A stretch of DNA of 64,000 nucleotides from Vibrio fortis (GCF_000695685.1 NZ_JFFR01000023.1:186001-250000), one strand, 5' to 3'. Shown: positions 44,183 to 53,289, counted from the first letter of the stretch. The notes: generated by a model not told the origin, from the sequence alone. Made by a program: numbers and translations.

Positions 44183-44260
44183 AAGCAATACTCCGTTATT
44201 GTCGTAATAGAGAAGAACGGAGCAGTGCGAATTTTATTTCAGAGGTGAATTGTGAGTGGC

Positions 44261-44707
44261 CTAGCGTTTAGCAAGAATGCGGTCGAGATGGTTGGCAAAC
44301 TCTCGTCGATCTGTCTGTGACAGTGATGCTGGGCCACCCGTTTGTACACCACTAGAACGCATGGTTTCCATAAAGTCACGAATATTGAGACGTGCTTTGA
44401 TGGTCTCCTTAGTATATAGCTCACCACGAGAACTGAGTGCTAATGCCCCTTTGGTTATGACTTCATCGGCGAGTGGAATATCTGATGTGATCACTAGATC
44501 ACCCGCTTCGGTACGTTTGACGATCTCGTTGTCTGCAATGTCGAAACCACTGGGTACCTGGATCGAGTGAATGTTATTGCGCTTTGGAACAGGCACTACG
44601 TGGTTGGCAATAAAGGTACACTCAACGCCTGTACGCTCTGCGGCACGTACGATGGTTTCTCGAATTACCTTAGGACAGGCGTCGGCATCAACCCAAATCT
44701 TCATCAT
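44261..44707 (-). CDS. yaiI: YaiI/YqxD family protein (UPF0178, PIN-like fold)
   Basis: This 148-aa protein opens with [23 protein letters not shown], the family hallmark with clustered acidic residues resembling a PIN/NYN nuclease site, and has [15 protein letters not shown], another acidic cluster. A nuclease role is inferred from fold similarity only. ATGATG gives two possible starts (44707 or 44704); the first overlaps nothing and follows the upstream stop directly. Confidence 0.92.
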   Translation of the reverse strand: MMKIWVDADACPKVIRETIVRAAERTGVECTFIANHVVPVPKRNNIHSIQVPSGFDIADNEIVKRTEAGDLVITSDIPLADEVITKGALALSSRGELYTKETIKARLNIRDFMETMRSSGVQTGGPASLSQTDRREFANHLDRILAKR

Positions 44708-44998
44708 CTATTCTTTCTCTGCTAGTTTTGCTTCAAGTTGAGTTACACGCTCAGTAAGGGCGATCACCTGTTGTTCGAGTTGTGCAAGTTTGTCGGTGGC
44801 ATTGTCTTGTGGAGCTGCGACTTCGACTTTTGGAACTCGGTTGGCACTCTTCCAGCTTTTAATCGTCGTTATCAGTGCCGGCATTGGCACCGGTGTACTC
44901 ATACGTGCCTTGACCAGTGCAACCGTCGGTTCTTTTCCTTGAGCTTGCAGTCCTTCCAGAACACTTTTTAGCTCGTCTGAGACATCTTTCGTTAGCAT
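44708..44998 (-). CDS. Small KfrA-like putative DNA-binding protein with C-terminal coiled coil
   Basis: This 96-aa protein has an N-terminal helical region (LKSVLEGLQAQGKEPTVALV then STPVPMPALITTIKSWKS) resembling the KfrA-type DNA-binding domain, and a C-terminal coiled coil (LAQLEQQVIALTERVTQLEAKL, about 72-93) suited to dimerisation. GGAGGTTA precedes the ATG at 44998. Its stop abuts the yaiI start. No function is known. Confidence 0.72.
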   Translation of the reverse strand: MLTKDVSDELKSVLEGLQAQGKEPTVALVKARMSTPVPMPALITTIKSWKSANRVPKVEVAAPQDNATDKLAQLEQQVIALTERVTQLEAKLAEKE

Positions 44999-45076
44999 AT
45001 TAACCTCCATAACGTCATCTCTCTGTATGTTACTCGCTCAAGCTGTGGATAGCGAATCCTAAAAGCGACATTCGCT

Positions 45077-45094
45077 TGTGAGAGATCTCTTACA
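45077..45094 (+). promoter_or_regulatory. VarA/UvrY (GacA-type) activator box of csrB
   Basis: TGTGAGAGATCTCTTACA is an 18-bp near-perfect palindrome matching the GacA/UvrY/VarA upstream element (TGTAAGN6CTTACA type). It lies about 160 bp upstream of the csrB start, the usual distance for this activator. Confidence 0.85.
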
Positions 45095-45252
45095 AACGTT
45101 GTGAGATAACGCGAATGCTTCTCTAGAGAAATTGATATGCATATTACTAAGATGTTGAATATTAATTGTTTTATCTTATTAACAACTTGGTTGAACTCAA
45201 AGTGTGATGCAAATCTATTGTCCGAAATCCTAAATCGCGTAAATTAAACCTT

Positions 45253-45660
45253 GTCGGAAGGAGTCTGACACGGAACAGGAAAGCACCAAGGATTTGGTTA
45301 TCTTCAGGATGAAGATTTGGTTACTTAGGATGAGTGATCAAGCATGGAGCGTAAGGACATTGTAGGGATACGACAGTTGATAGGACATTAACTGCAACGG
45401 ATTGGCAATGGACACCTTTAGGATAAAGGTTAGGAACAACATCAGGATGATGTAAAGGACACCGCTCACGGAACAAGTGATGTGTGCTAACGAGGATTGT
45501 TAGCTTTCAGGACGATAGGACACCGCTAGGACGGCGAAGTAAAGGAAAGAGCTGAAGGATTACAGCCACTATTATGGATGATGCATGGAGCATTAATTAG
45601 TAGCCGGACTGCTGCGAGTAAGACCCTAGCCCTGACACTTCGGTGTCGGGGCTTTTCTTT
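45253..45660 (+). ncRNA. csrB: CsrB-family small RNA (CsrA sponge)
   Basis: CsrB sequesters the translational regulator CsrA through repeated GGA motifs in hairpin loops. By my count 27 GGA triplets lie between 45256 and 45610, many as AGGA (for example CAGGATGA at 45305-45312). The start GTCGGAAGGAGTCTGACACG parallels E. coli CsrB (GTCGACAGGGAGTCAGACA). A -10 TAAATT (45240-45245) and -35 TTGTCC (45218-45223) precede it, and the stem AGCCCTGACA / TGTCGGGGCT with a T-rich tail ends it near 45660. No protein-coding frame fits. Vibrios often have several CsrB copies; which one this is cannot be told. Confidence 0.93.
45627..45660 (+). terminator. csrB intrinsic terminator
   Basis: The stem AGCCCTGACA / TGTCGGGGCT (45628-45651) with a CTTCGG loop region is followed by TTTTCTTT, 41 nt before the next gene. 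Confidence 0.85.
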
Positions 45661-45700
45661 ATCTATTCAAATTCAATATTGTCCACACAAGGAGTGTGAT

Positions 45701-46246
45701 ATGACGATTGCGACTGCAAGAACTTTAATCGTGCCGTATACCGAGCAGCTAGAACTTGATTTTATCAAGCTCAACTGTTGTCCGGTAAATCGAGCAGAAA
45801 TGAATGGACCTCATACCATCTCATCAGCAAAGCGTCTGTTTCAGCACATTTTATCTGATCAAGAAGGCTTTGCCCGCGCCATTCTTAATAACCAGACTCG
45901 CGAATATATGGGACATATCTTTATCTCTCACAGCGAAGGTCGTTATGAGCTGGGATTTATTCTAGACAAGCGCTTTTGGAATCAAGGTATTGCCAGCGAA
46001 GTGGCGAAACCCTTTTTCAATATGGCGAGATTTGAAGCGGATCTGAATGAGGTTGTGGCAACAGTGAATGTCACTCACAACCCCTCCATTAAATTGCTAG
46101 ACAAGCTAGGCTTTGAATTTGCAGGAACCAAGCAAGATGAATTTGGTCCCTACCACGAATATCGTTACTCGGAGCTTAGCGAAAAGAAAATCACATTCTA
46201 TGAGGCTGTAGCTCAAAACGCATCGCGCGAAAGCCAACCATGGTAA
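45701..46246 (+). CDS. GNAT family N-acetyltransferase (RimJ-like)
   Basis: This 181-aa protein has the RimJ/RimL-type GNAT fold: LIVPYTEQLELDFIKL at the N terminus, LGFILDKRFWNQGIASEVAK (acetyl-CoA-binding motif A, QGIAS) and VNVTHNPSIKLLDKLGFEFAG. The acceptor is unknown. I start at ATG 45701 with AAGGAGTG 7 nt upstream; frames upstream of it lie inside csrB and are not coding. Its 3' end overlaps the convergent DUF3301 gene by 56 nt. Confidence 0.9.
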   Translation: MTIATARTLIVPYTEQLELDFIKLNCCPVNRAEMNGPHTISSAKRLFQHILSDQEGFARAILNNQTREYMGHIFISHSEGRYELGFILDKRFWNQGIASEVAKPFFNMARFEADLNEVVATVNVTHNPSIKLLDKLGFEFAGTKQDEFGPYHEYRYSELSEKKITFYEAVAQNASRESQPW

Positions 46247-46499
46247 GACTGCCTTTGTAGCAGTCATCACCTAGAGCAGAGAATTCGAACTGATATACGG
46301 TGTGCCAGCGCCAAATTGTGGTTAACTCGTGACGCATTTTTAATTTGTGACCACTGAATGCCACGCTTAGCAACTGAAGATCGAGTTCTTTGCATTTTCT
46401 CGCAATCGCCGCCTTAGCAAGCTCTGACTGTCGGCGTTGCTGCCAAAACAGAAAGCAAAAGAGACAAAGAAACAGAATCCCCAATAAATTATCTATCAT
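46191..46499 (-). CDS. DUF3301 membrane-anchored small protein
   Basis: This 102-aa protein has an N-terminal membrane helix (LLGILFLCLFCFLFWQQR) followed by CKELDLQLLSVAFSGHKLKM and WRWHTVYQFEFSALGDDCYKG, the DUF3301 pattern. Function unknown. It is upstream-independent and converges with the GNAT gene, overlapping 56 nt at their 3' ends; DUF3549 lies upstream on the same strand. Confidence 0.85.
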   Translation of the reverse strand: MIDNLLGILFLCLFCFLFWQQRRQSELAKAAIARKCKELDLQLLSVAFSGHKLKMRHELTTIWRWHTVYQFEFSALGDDCYKGSLTMVGFRAMRFELQPHRM

Positions 46500-46569
46500 T
46501 CTTCGACACGTCCTTTTGTATCAATCCGGTTTTAACGCTTGTATTCAATCTTCACAAAGCTTGCATTGA

Positions 46570-47607
46570 TTAGGCTTTTGCAGCTTGTTGTAACTTAATC
46601 AAAGCGTTAGCCAGTTCTGGTGATGGGTTCGAGTTTAAGAGTGGTAAGAATACCATTCGTAAGCTTGGAATCATCACAAGGTCAGCAAACAGCTGATTGA
46701 ATAGGTTCTGGTTGCCCGTTTGGGCAAGGCGAAGCAAGAACTGCTCTGCGATTGTAGCGTCTTGTAATGTATGCCAGCCTCGTCCTGCAAGACCAATCAA
46801 TACCTCTTGGTGACTCAGTCTTGGGCTAGCCAGTACGCTATTGACGACTTGTTTTGCGATTGAAGAGTCAGCGCCTGATAGCGCACGAACTAATGCAGAC
46901 AACAAGAATAGGTCTGGATTTTGGCTGTTGATCTGGTCGTCAGCCATCTCTTGAATACGCTCTGCAAGCTTATCGCTAAGAGTGGCGTGTTCAAGTGCAC
47001 CTAGGGTGGCATAAAGTGGTTCAGAAGGCAGTTTACGAAGGGCTTTGCGAATGGCAACGCCGTTTTGCTTGTCGCCTAAGCGAGCACACATATCTGTGAT
47101 ACCTTGCAAGCCAACGGTCTGCCAGTTCTCCCAACCAAGATCGCCCGTAAAGTAGTGCTGTGCATGCTCATAGTACTGGCTCGTTGGCAGTGATAGCTCA
47201 GCGCGAACTTGGCTATGGAATACCGCCATTTTGTCTTCTGATGGCTTAAAGGTGTATGGGTTGTTAGAGAGCTTCTGCTGCTGCTCTTCACTCATATCAC
47301 CGCTCAAACGTGTACCCATTGCCTCTAAGACGAACTTTAGGAAGTTTCCGATATCTGCCTGGCTCAGTAGACCACGCTCATCGAGTTTAAACTTCAAGAA
47401 CCAGATCCAAGGCTGTTTCTGCTCGTTCCAGTAGCTGATTGCTAGGTGTGCCTGTTTTTGTAATGGGAACGGGTAGGGCTGCATGCCTTGTTCAACATCG
47501 GCAAATAGATCGTTGTCGACTTTTTGAATTCGACGGCCAAGATCATAGATTTCATATTGGCAGCCGCTATTTTTCAACAGCTGGGTGAGCGTGTGAATTG
47601 TTTCCAT
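46570..47607 (-). CDS. DUF3549 family protein
   Basis: This 345-aa cytoplasmic protein begins METIHTLTQLLKNSGCQYEI with YDLGRRIQKVDNDLFADVEQ and continues with mainly helical repeats; no signal or membrane helix. These segments match the DUF3549 family of Vibrio and relatives, whose function is unknown. It is divergent from yqcC (87 bp gap). Confidence 0.88.
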   Translation of the reverse strand: METIHTLTQLLKNSGCQYEIYDLGRRIQKVDNDLFADVEQGMQPYPFPLQKQAHLAISYWNEQKQPWIWFLKFKLDERGLLSQADIGNFLKFVLEAMGTRLSGDMSEEQQQKLSNNPYTFKPSEDKMAVFHSQVRAELSLPTSQYYEHAQHYFTGDLGWENWQTVGLQGITDMCARLGDKQNGVAIRKALRKLPSEPLYATLGALEHATLSDKLAERIQEMADDQINSQNPDLFLLSALVRALSGADSSIAKQVVNSVLASPRLSHQEVLIGLAGRGWHTLQDATIAEQFLLRLAQTGNQNLFNQLFADLVMIPSLRMVFLPLLNSNPSPELANALIKLQQAAKA

Positions 47608-47694
47608 CAGTAATAAGCTCCTAACTTTCTTTCCCCAATAGATGGTACTCTATGGCCCAATTTCAAGGTCATGCGATAAATTACTTGGTGAAAA

Positions 47695-48009
47695 ATGACG
47701 GCAACCACACAGTTATTCTCTTTGCTTCAGCAGTTGGAGCTGCAATTACAACACGCACAGCTATGGAGTGAGGTGCCGCCTAGCGATGAAGCACTGGCGA
47801 GCACGCAGCCTTTTGCTATTGATACATTGGAGCCAGAACAGTGGCTCCAATGGATATTCATCGCTCGAATCAAGGCGATGATCGCATCAGGTGCTGCACT
47901 GCCCAAAGGGTTTTCAATGGCTCCTTACTTTGTTGAAGTGTGGAAAAATGATGCGTCCAAGAGTGAGCTATTGATGCTCATAAAGCAGATTGATGAGGTG
48001 TGCGCATAA
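47695..48009 (+). CDS. yqcC: YqcC family protein (DUF446)
   Basis: This 104-aa helical protein has LLQQLELQLQHAQLWSEVPP, PFAIDTLEPEQWLQWIFIARI and KGFSMAPYFVEVW, the DUF446 pattern. Function unknown. Its stop overlaps the truC start (ATAATG), the same pairing as in E. coli, where csrB lies directly upstream. Here csrB is 2 kb upstream. Confidence 0.93.
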   Translation: MTATTQLFSLLQQLELQLQHAQLWSEVPPSDEALASTQPFAIDTLEPEQWLQWIFIARIKAMIASGAALPKGFSMAPYFVEVWKNDASKSELLMLIKQIDEVCA

Positions 48010-48743
48010 TGTTAGAGATCATCTATCAAGACGAGTACTTTGTCGCGGTCAATAAGCCTGCAGGTATGTTGGTTCACCGCTCGTGGCTTGATAAACATGA
48101 AACACAATTTGTTATGCAGACGCTGCGTGATCAAATTGGTCAACACGTGTTTCCTCTGCACCGTTTAGATAGGCCGACATCGGGTGTGCTCGTCTTTGCT
48201 CTGTCGAGCGAAGTCGCCTCTGAGGTGATGCCGATGTTTGCGAACCATGAGATGCAGAAAACCTATCATGCGATTGTACGTGGGTGGATAGAAGAGGGTG
48301 ATACCCTAGATTACGCGCTTAAGGTTGAACTGGATAAGATCGCTGACAAGTTCGCAAAAGAAGATAAAGAGGCGCAGGAAGCGATCACTGTCTATGAGCC
48401 TCTCGCCAAAGTAGAAGTGCCGTATTCGACAGGGCGCTTTTCAACCAGTCGTTACTGTTTAGTTGAAATGTTGCCAAAGACAGGTCGAAAGCATCAACTG
48501 CGTCGCCATATGGCCCACTTAAGACATCCAATTGTTGGTGATACCTCGCATGGTGATGGTAAGCACAATCGACTATTTAGAGAGAATCTCGATTCGCACC
48601 GTCTGCTGCTACACGCTTCAGAATTGCGCTTCATTCATCCGTTTACTCAACAAGAGGTAGTGATGAGAGCGAGTTTAGACGAGACTTGGCTAGACCTGTT
48701 TAGACAGTTTGAGTGGGATACTGCGTTAGTTGCGCAGAAGTAA
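48009..48743 (+). CDS. truC: tRNA pseudouridine(65) synthase TruC
   Basis: TruC makes pseudouridine 65 in tRNA-Ile and tRNA-Asp. The 244-aa RluA-type enzyme has the catalytic-Asp motif PLHRLDRPTSGVLVFA and EMLPKTGRKHQLRRHMAHL. The ATG at 48009 overlaps the yqcC stop by 1 nt, indicating coupling; an in-frame GTG at 48000 is less likely. Confidence 0.95.
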   Translation: MLEIIYQDEYFVAVNKPAGMLVHRSWLDKHETQFVMQTLRDQIGQHVFPLHRLDRPTSGVLVFALSSEVASEVMPMFANHEMQKTYHAIVRGWIEEGDTLDYALKVELDKIADKFAKEDKEAQEAITVYEPLAKVEVPYSTGRFSTSRYCLVEMLPKTGRKHQLRRHMAHLRHPIVGDTSHGDGKHNRLFRENLDSHRLLLHASELRFIHPFTQQEVVMRASLDETWLDLFRQFEWDTALVAQK

Positions 48744-48766
48744 ATCGCTGACTACAAAATAAAGTA

Positions 48767-48803
48767 AAGGGCTGATAGTAGAAGACTATCAGCCCTTTTT
48801 ATT
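48767..48803. terminator. Bidirectional terminator between truC and yaeH
   Basis: The stem AAAGGGCTGATAGT / ACTATCAGCCCTTT is flanked by A and T runs, so it can serve both truC (+) and yaeH (-). Confidence 0.85.
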
Positions 48804-48818
48804 AACTTAAGAAAGGGA

Positions 48819-49202
48819 TCACTTTAGTTTTTCTAGATCCGCTTCGATCTCTGCGATCTTGCTTGAAACCACTTTTTCTAGGTGACGTAAGTCGGTCAGT
48901 ATCTTCTGTTTCACATCGACGTCACTGCTTGGAGATGGTTTGGTGATCTTATTCAGCTCATCAATCACTAGCGTTAGATTGCGGTTGATCTCAGTAACTT
49001 CTTTATATTGGTTGTTGCCGCCGCTGACCAACACGCTTTTAACTTGGCGTGGGTATTTGAATTTAACGCTTTTAGCGAACAGCTCGCCTTTTTGCTTGCG
49101 GAAGTAGATCTTTAGGATGTCTTTGTGAGCTTCTTGACGAAGTGAGTAACGTTCAATCTGTTTAGGTTCATGGATGCCTAAACCAGTGAGGTTTGGATAC
49201 AT
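48819..49202 (-). CDS. yaeH: DUF3461 family protein (YaeH)
   Basis: This 127-aa protein matches E. coli YaeH over its length: [36 protein letters not shown] and the end [15 protein letters not shown]. Function unknown. In E. coli the order is map-glnD-dapD-yaeH; here glnD follows with no dapD between. Confidence 0.93.
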   Translation of the reverse strand: MYPNLTGLGIHEPKQIERYSLRQEAHKDILKIYFRKQKGELFAKSVKFKYPRQVKSVLVSGGNNQYKEVTEINRNLTLVIDELNKITKPSPSSDVDVKQKILTDLRHLEKVVSSKIAEIEADLEKLK

Positions 49203-49376
49203 AAGCGACCTCTAGTATCTGAATGGAAGACGGATTACATAGGTTAATGTAGCAGCCTAATCATGAGCTAGATAGCGCTGGTGAATGAATTGATACTAAG
49301 TTGTGGGCAAGATCGCTCTCTCGACCTTGCCCACACTAAAAGCAGAATATTCAACTACCTGCTAGAGGTGGTCTAA

Positions 49377-51998
49377 CTATGGCGCGAGCTCGGATACGTG
49401 CTCAGTAAGACGTTCACGTAGGGCTTGCTGTTGCTCTTCGGTTAAACGCCCTCCAATATCACTGGTCAAGATAAACAAGTCCTCGGCACGTTCACCTATG
49501 GTAGTAATTTTTGCCGCATGTAAGTTGATGTTGAGTTCGGCAAAGGTTGCACCAACTTGTGCCAATAATCCTGGCGTGTCGAGTGCTCTCAGCTCCATCA
49601 AGGTACGCTTCTTACTCTTGGTTGGTAAAAACTCTACGGAAGTTTTCACCTTAAAGTGCTGCAAATTACGTGGTGTGCGACGAGTTCTGATCTTGGTTGG
49701 TCGACCATCTTCCAATACATGGGTTAGGTGTTTGATGACCGCTTTATGTCTCGCCTCGTCGATGGCTTCGCCATGCTGATCGAGTACCATAAAGGTATCG
49801 AGAACATGACCATCTTTACTTACCATTACTTGAGCATCATGGACGTTGAAGTTGCGTCTATCTAGCTCTGCGACCACGGTTGCAAACAACGCAGGTTGGT
49901 CTTTTGAATACACAAATACTTCTGTGCCGCCACGTGTTGGCTTTTTACTGATCAATACCAGTGGCTGGCTCGAGTCTTCAAGGCGTAGCAGGTTCTCACA
50001 GTGCCAAGCGATCTGCTTATGGCTATGGCGCAGGAAGTAATCAGCCTTAAAGCGTTGCCACAGTACCTCTATTTCGCGCGCAGTAAAGCCCTCTTTACGC
50101 AATAAAGCTGATGCCATCTGTTGGTTGTGGCGAATACGGTCACGTACATCGACAGGGTTCTCTAAGCCACGGCGCAAAGCTCGCTGAGTAGAGTGGAAGA
50201 GTTCAGCTAACAGGGTTCGCTTCCAGCTGTTCCAGAGCTCAGGGTTGGTTGCACAGATATCTGCGACAGTTAGACAGACCAGATACTCCAGTGACTCTTC
50301 ATCGCGTACTTTTTTGGCGAACTCTGTGATCACGTCCGGGTCGTAAATGTCACGACGCTGGGCGGTCACTGACATCAGTAGGTGGTTTTGAACCAGCCAA
50401 GAGACAAGCTTAGCTTCGGGTTTAGATAGACCGTGTTCGATACAGAAAGAGTAAGCTTCTACTGCACCAATCTCAGAGTGATCACCACCGCGCCCTTTTC
50501 CGATATCATGGAAAATGGCAGCCAGAATCAACAGCTCTTTTTTCTGGATACGTGGGTAAACTTCACAACAGATTGGGTGTTTGTCGTGGTTGGCAGCATA
50601 ACTGAAGCGGTTGATGTGTTTTAGCAGTCGAATGCTGTGCTCATCCACGGTGTAAACGTGGAAAAGGTCGAATTGCATCTGACCGACAATCTGACTCCAC
50701 TGTGGTAGGTAAGCAGAAAGTACCCCAAGTTTGTGCATCAGGCTAAAGGCTTTATGCAGTGCGTTAGGGTGGCGTACCAAGGCCATGAACTTTTCACGCG
50801 CTTCAGGGATCGTATGCAGAAAGCGGTTAAGCCTGCGACGTGCTGTACGTAGCTGTCTTAACGTTGGAGGACTCACGCCTTCGATAGAGGAGTCATTAGC
50901 GATATGGATAAACATATCGAGAATGGTTTCTGGACGCGCTTGAAATAGTGCTGGCTTACGAGCCTCAATCAGGGAACCGCGTCTTTGAAAGTCTTCATCG
51001 AGAATTTGAGCGTCTTGGGTTTCTCCGCCATTAATGATCGCCTGATCAAATAGTTTAAGCAGCATTTTATTGAGCTCAGCGACTCGACGCAGGGTTCGAT
51101 AGAACTCCTTCATCATCATCTCTACGCCGCGATTACCTTCACCAGAGTAGCCAAGATGTTCGGCAACCTGAGCTTGGTGGGCAAAGGTGAGGCGGTTGTC
51201 GTAGCGGCGCAGTTCAATATGTAGCGCAAAACGTACGCGCCATAAGAAATCCTGACATTCGACTAATTCGCGGTACTCGGCGTCGGTAAGGAAGCCATAT
51301 TTGCTCATCTCAAGTAGAGACGTCGCGCCAAAGTGACGCCGAGCAACCCAACTTAGCGTATGAATGTCGCGAAGGCCGCCCGGAGTCGACTTGATGTCTG
51401 GTTCTAAGTTGTAGGTTGTGTCGTGATAGCGCGCATGACGCTCTTTCTGCTCTTGAATCTTGGCTTTGTAGAAGGTCTCGCTTGGCCAAAATGAGTCAGA
51501 GTGGATTTTCATTTTAAGCTGCTGGAAGGTGTCTTCACTGCCACATAACAAACGAGATTCTTGTAGGTTCGTTGCTACTGTAAGATCGGCACTGCCGATG
51601 TCCAAACATTCGGCGACGGTTCTAACGGCATGACCAACTTCTAATCTCAGATCCCATAGGAGCGTGATGAACTCGCTGACCTTATCGCCTAACGCTTTGG
51701 GTAGTGTTTTCTGGGAGACGACAAGAATATCAATGTCGGAAAGCGGGTGAAGTTCGCCGCGGCCATAGCCGCCCACGGCAACTAGGCTGATGTGGGGTAA
51801 TTCACTAAATCCAAAGTGCTGCCACAGTCGACTCAAAATACGGTCCATATATTCGGAGCGTGAGAGGACTAGGTCGGTAACGGGATGATGATTGAGAAAC
51901 TCATTTTTTTGATGCTCGGTGAACTGTTCGAGTTTTTGTTTGAGTTCACTGATTTCTATCTGTTCTTCTTTGAACGTAAGAGGGCATTGGTATGGCAT
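49377..51998 (-). CDS. glnD: Bifunctional PII uridylyltransferase / uridylyl-removing enzyme
   Basis: GlnD senses glutamine and uridylylates or deuridylylates PII. The 873-aa protein has the N-terminal nucleotidyltransferase motif VGGYGRGELHPLSDIDIL (residues about 72-90), the central HD phosphohydrolase motif FHDIGKGRGGDHSEIG, and two C-terminal ACT domains (from about 705 and 810). It lies 178 bp downstream of map on the same strand, beyond a terminator. The PII and glutamine synthetase genes are elsewhere. Confidence 0.97.
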   Translation of the reverse strand: MPYQCPLTFKEEQIEISELKQKLEQFTEHQKNEFLNHHPVTDLVLSRSEYMDRILSRLWQHFGFSELPHISLVAVGGYGRGELHPLSDIDILVVSQKTLPKALGDKVSEFITLLWDLRLEVGHAVRTVAECLDIGSADLTVATNLQESRLLCGSEDTFQQLKMKIHSDSFWPSETFYKAKIQEQKERHARYHDTTYNLEPDIKSTPGGLRDIHTLSWVARRHFGATSLLEMSKYGFLTDAEYRELVECQDFLWRVRFALHIELRRYDNRLTFAHQAQVAEHLGYSGEGNRGVEMMMKEFYRTLRRVAELNKMLLKLFDQAIINGGETQDAQILDEDFQRRGSLIEARKPALFQARPETILDMFIHIANDSSIEGVSPPTLRQLRTARRRLNRFLHTIPEAREKFMALVRHPNALHKAFSLMHKLGVLSAYLPQWSQIVGQMQFDLFHVYTVDEHSIRLLKHINRFSYAANHDKHPICCEVYPRIQKKELLILAAIFHDIGKGRGGDHSEIGAVEAYSFCIEHGLSKPEAKLVSWLVQNHLLMSVTAQRRDIYDPDVITEFAKKVRDEESLEYLVCLTVADICATNPELWNSWKRTLLAELFHSTQRALRRGLENPVDVRDRIRHNQQMASALLRKEGFTAREIEVLWQRFKADYFLRHSHKQIAWHCENLLRLEDSSQPLVLISKKPTRGGTEVFVYSKDQPALFATVVAELDRRNFNVHDAQVMVSKDGHVLDTFMVLDQHGEAIDEARHKAVIKHLTHVLEDGRPTKIRTRRTPRNLQHFKVKTSVEFLPTKSKKRTLMELRALDTPGLLAQVGATFAELNINLHAAKITTIGERAEDLFILTSDIGGRLTEEQQQALRERLTEHVSELAP

Positions 51999-52116
51999 AG
52001 TTTGCTATCCGTGCAAGCAAAAATAGGAATAACAGACAATTTACCAGAGGTTGCGCGGAAACCGAAATGGTTGTGCAAACGGTTTATCGAAGAGAGGTGA
52101 GAAGATCTGCAGATAA

Positions 52117-52150
52117 AAAAATATCCTCGACAAAGTGAGGATATTTTCAT
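52117..52150 (-). terminator. Terminator after map (minus strand)
   Basis: Read on the minus strand, AAATATCCTCACTTTGTCGAGGATATTTTTTTA: stem AAATATCCTC / GAGGATATTT and T run, about 27 nt past the map stop. Confidence 0.85.
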
Positions 52151-52176
52151 TTGTATGAGCTGTTTAATTCGATGAA

Positions 52177-53055
52177 TTAAGCGTTCTTCATGATACGAGG
52201 AATAGTATCATCGCTACGTAGCGTTAGAACTTCACAGCCAGTGTCTGTCACAACAAGCGTGTGCTCCCACTGTGCAGAGTTCTTGCTATCTGCGGTGTAC
52301 ACTGTCCAGCTGTCTTCGTCATCAAGGCGGCAGCCAAATTTACCTGCGTTGATCATTGGCTCGATAGTGAAACACATACCCGCTTTCAGTACTGTGCGGT
52401 CATTGTTTTTGTAGTGTACGACTTGTGGGTCTTCGTGGAATTCAGAACCGATGCCGTGACCACAGTAATCTTTCACGATAGAGAACTTAGAACGAGGGTT
52501 GTTCTTATTGTTGGTCTTGATGTACTTCTCAATCGCAGTACCGATTTGACCCAGTTGAACACCTGGCTTCACTTGGCGCATACCTTCGTATAGAGCTTCT
52601 TGTGCAACCATACATAGACGCTTGTTTGCTGGCGATACGTCACCAACTAGGAACATTTTAGAAGTGTCACCGTGGTAACCTTGAGGACGTACGCTTAAGT
52701 CTGCGTCTTTGTCATCAGGGATGATAACCGTGATGTCTACGTTTAGGATGTCACCATCTTTAAGTACAGCTGGCTTGTGCTGACCAGTGCTGCCCACTTC
52801 GTCTTGCTCTGCTGGGATACCGTGACAAACGATGTGGTTGATAGAAGTACAAATCGACTTAGGGAAACCATGGTAATCAAGGGGAGCTGAATATGCGCCT
52901 TTCTCTAGAGCGTACTCGTGGCAAAGCTTGTTCAGCTCTTCCGTTGTCGTACCCACTTGAATGTGAGGTTCGATCATCTCTAGGATTTCTGCAGCCAGTT
53001 TACCGGCGACGCGCATTTTTTCGATTTCTTCAGCAGTTTTAATTTTTACAGCCAT
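52177..53055 (-). CDS. map: Methionine aminopeptidase type I
   Basis: Map removes N-terminal Met from nascent proteins. The metal ligands are visible in GDILNVDITV, GYHGDTSKMF, the CGHGIGSEFHEDP segment, FTIEPMINAG and SAQWEHTLVV. At 292 aa it is longer than E. coli Map (264 aa): compared with E. coli there are extra residues after IPAEQ (EVGSTGQHKP), after VTVI (PDDKDADLSVRPQ) and before KDYCGHG. It is divergent from rpsB, as in E. coli. Confidence 0.97.
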   Translation of the reverse strand: MAVKIKTAEEIEKMRVAGKLAAEILEMIEPHIQVGTTTEELNKLCHEYALEKGAYSAPLDYHGFPKSICTSINHIVCHGIPAEQDEVGSTGQHKPAVLKDGDILNVDITVIIPDDKDADLSVRPQGYHGDTSKMFLVGDVSPANKRLCMVAQEALYEGMRQVKPGVQLGQIGTAIEKYIKTNNKNNPRSKFSIVKDYCGHGIGSEFHEDPQVVHYKNNDRTVLKAGMCFTIEPMINAGKFGCRLDDEDSWTVYTADSKNSAQWEHTLVVTDTGCEVLTLRSDDTIPRIMKNA

Positions 53056-53283
53056 TGCATATCTCTTAATTAGGTCGCACCTAAGTGTGCGTATGGGGCT
53101 ATTCTAGCAGTGCAGCAGTTTAGCGCAACACTGCCATATCCATACTAAAGGGGTGGTTACTCTTAGTGCTGGTGGAAAGACGACAAATGATTCCATCACA
53201 GCGACGTAAAAATGCACTTTATCAGTAGCTGTTGTTGAGCCCTAAAACAGAATTTTTTCTAGCCAAAGATAGACAAAATATGG

Positions 53284-53289
53284 TATAAA
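53284..53289 (+). promoter_or_regulatory. rpsB promoter -10 with GC-rich discriminator
   Basis: TATAAA (53284-53289), preceded by TGG, is followed by GCGCGCC, a GC-rich discriminator typical of stringently controlled ribosomal promoters. The start is expected near 53296. The -35 is weak (TAGCCA at 53260-53265). Confidence 0.6.

Noticed and set aside
45578..45700. Possible N-terminal extension of the GNAT protein
   Set aside because: The stretch is the 3' end of csrB including its terminator, and the ATG at 45701 has its own strong ribosome binding site.
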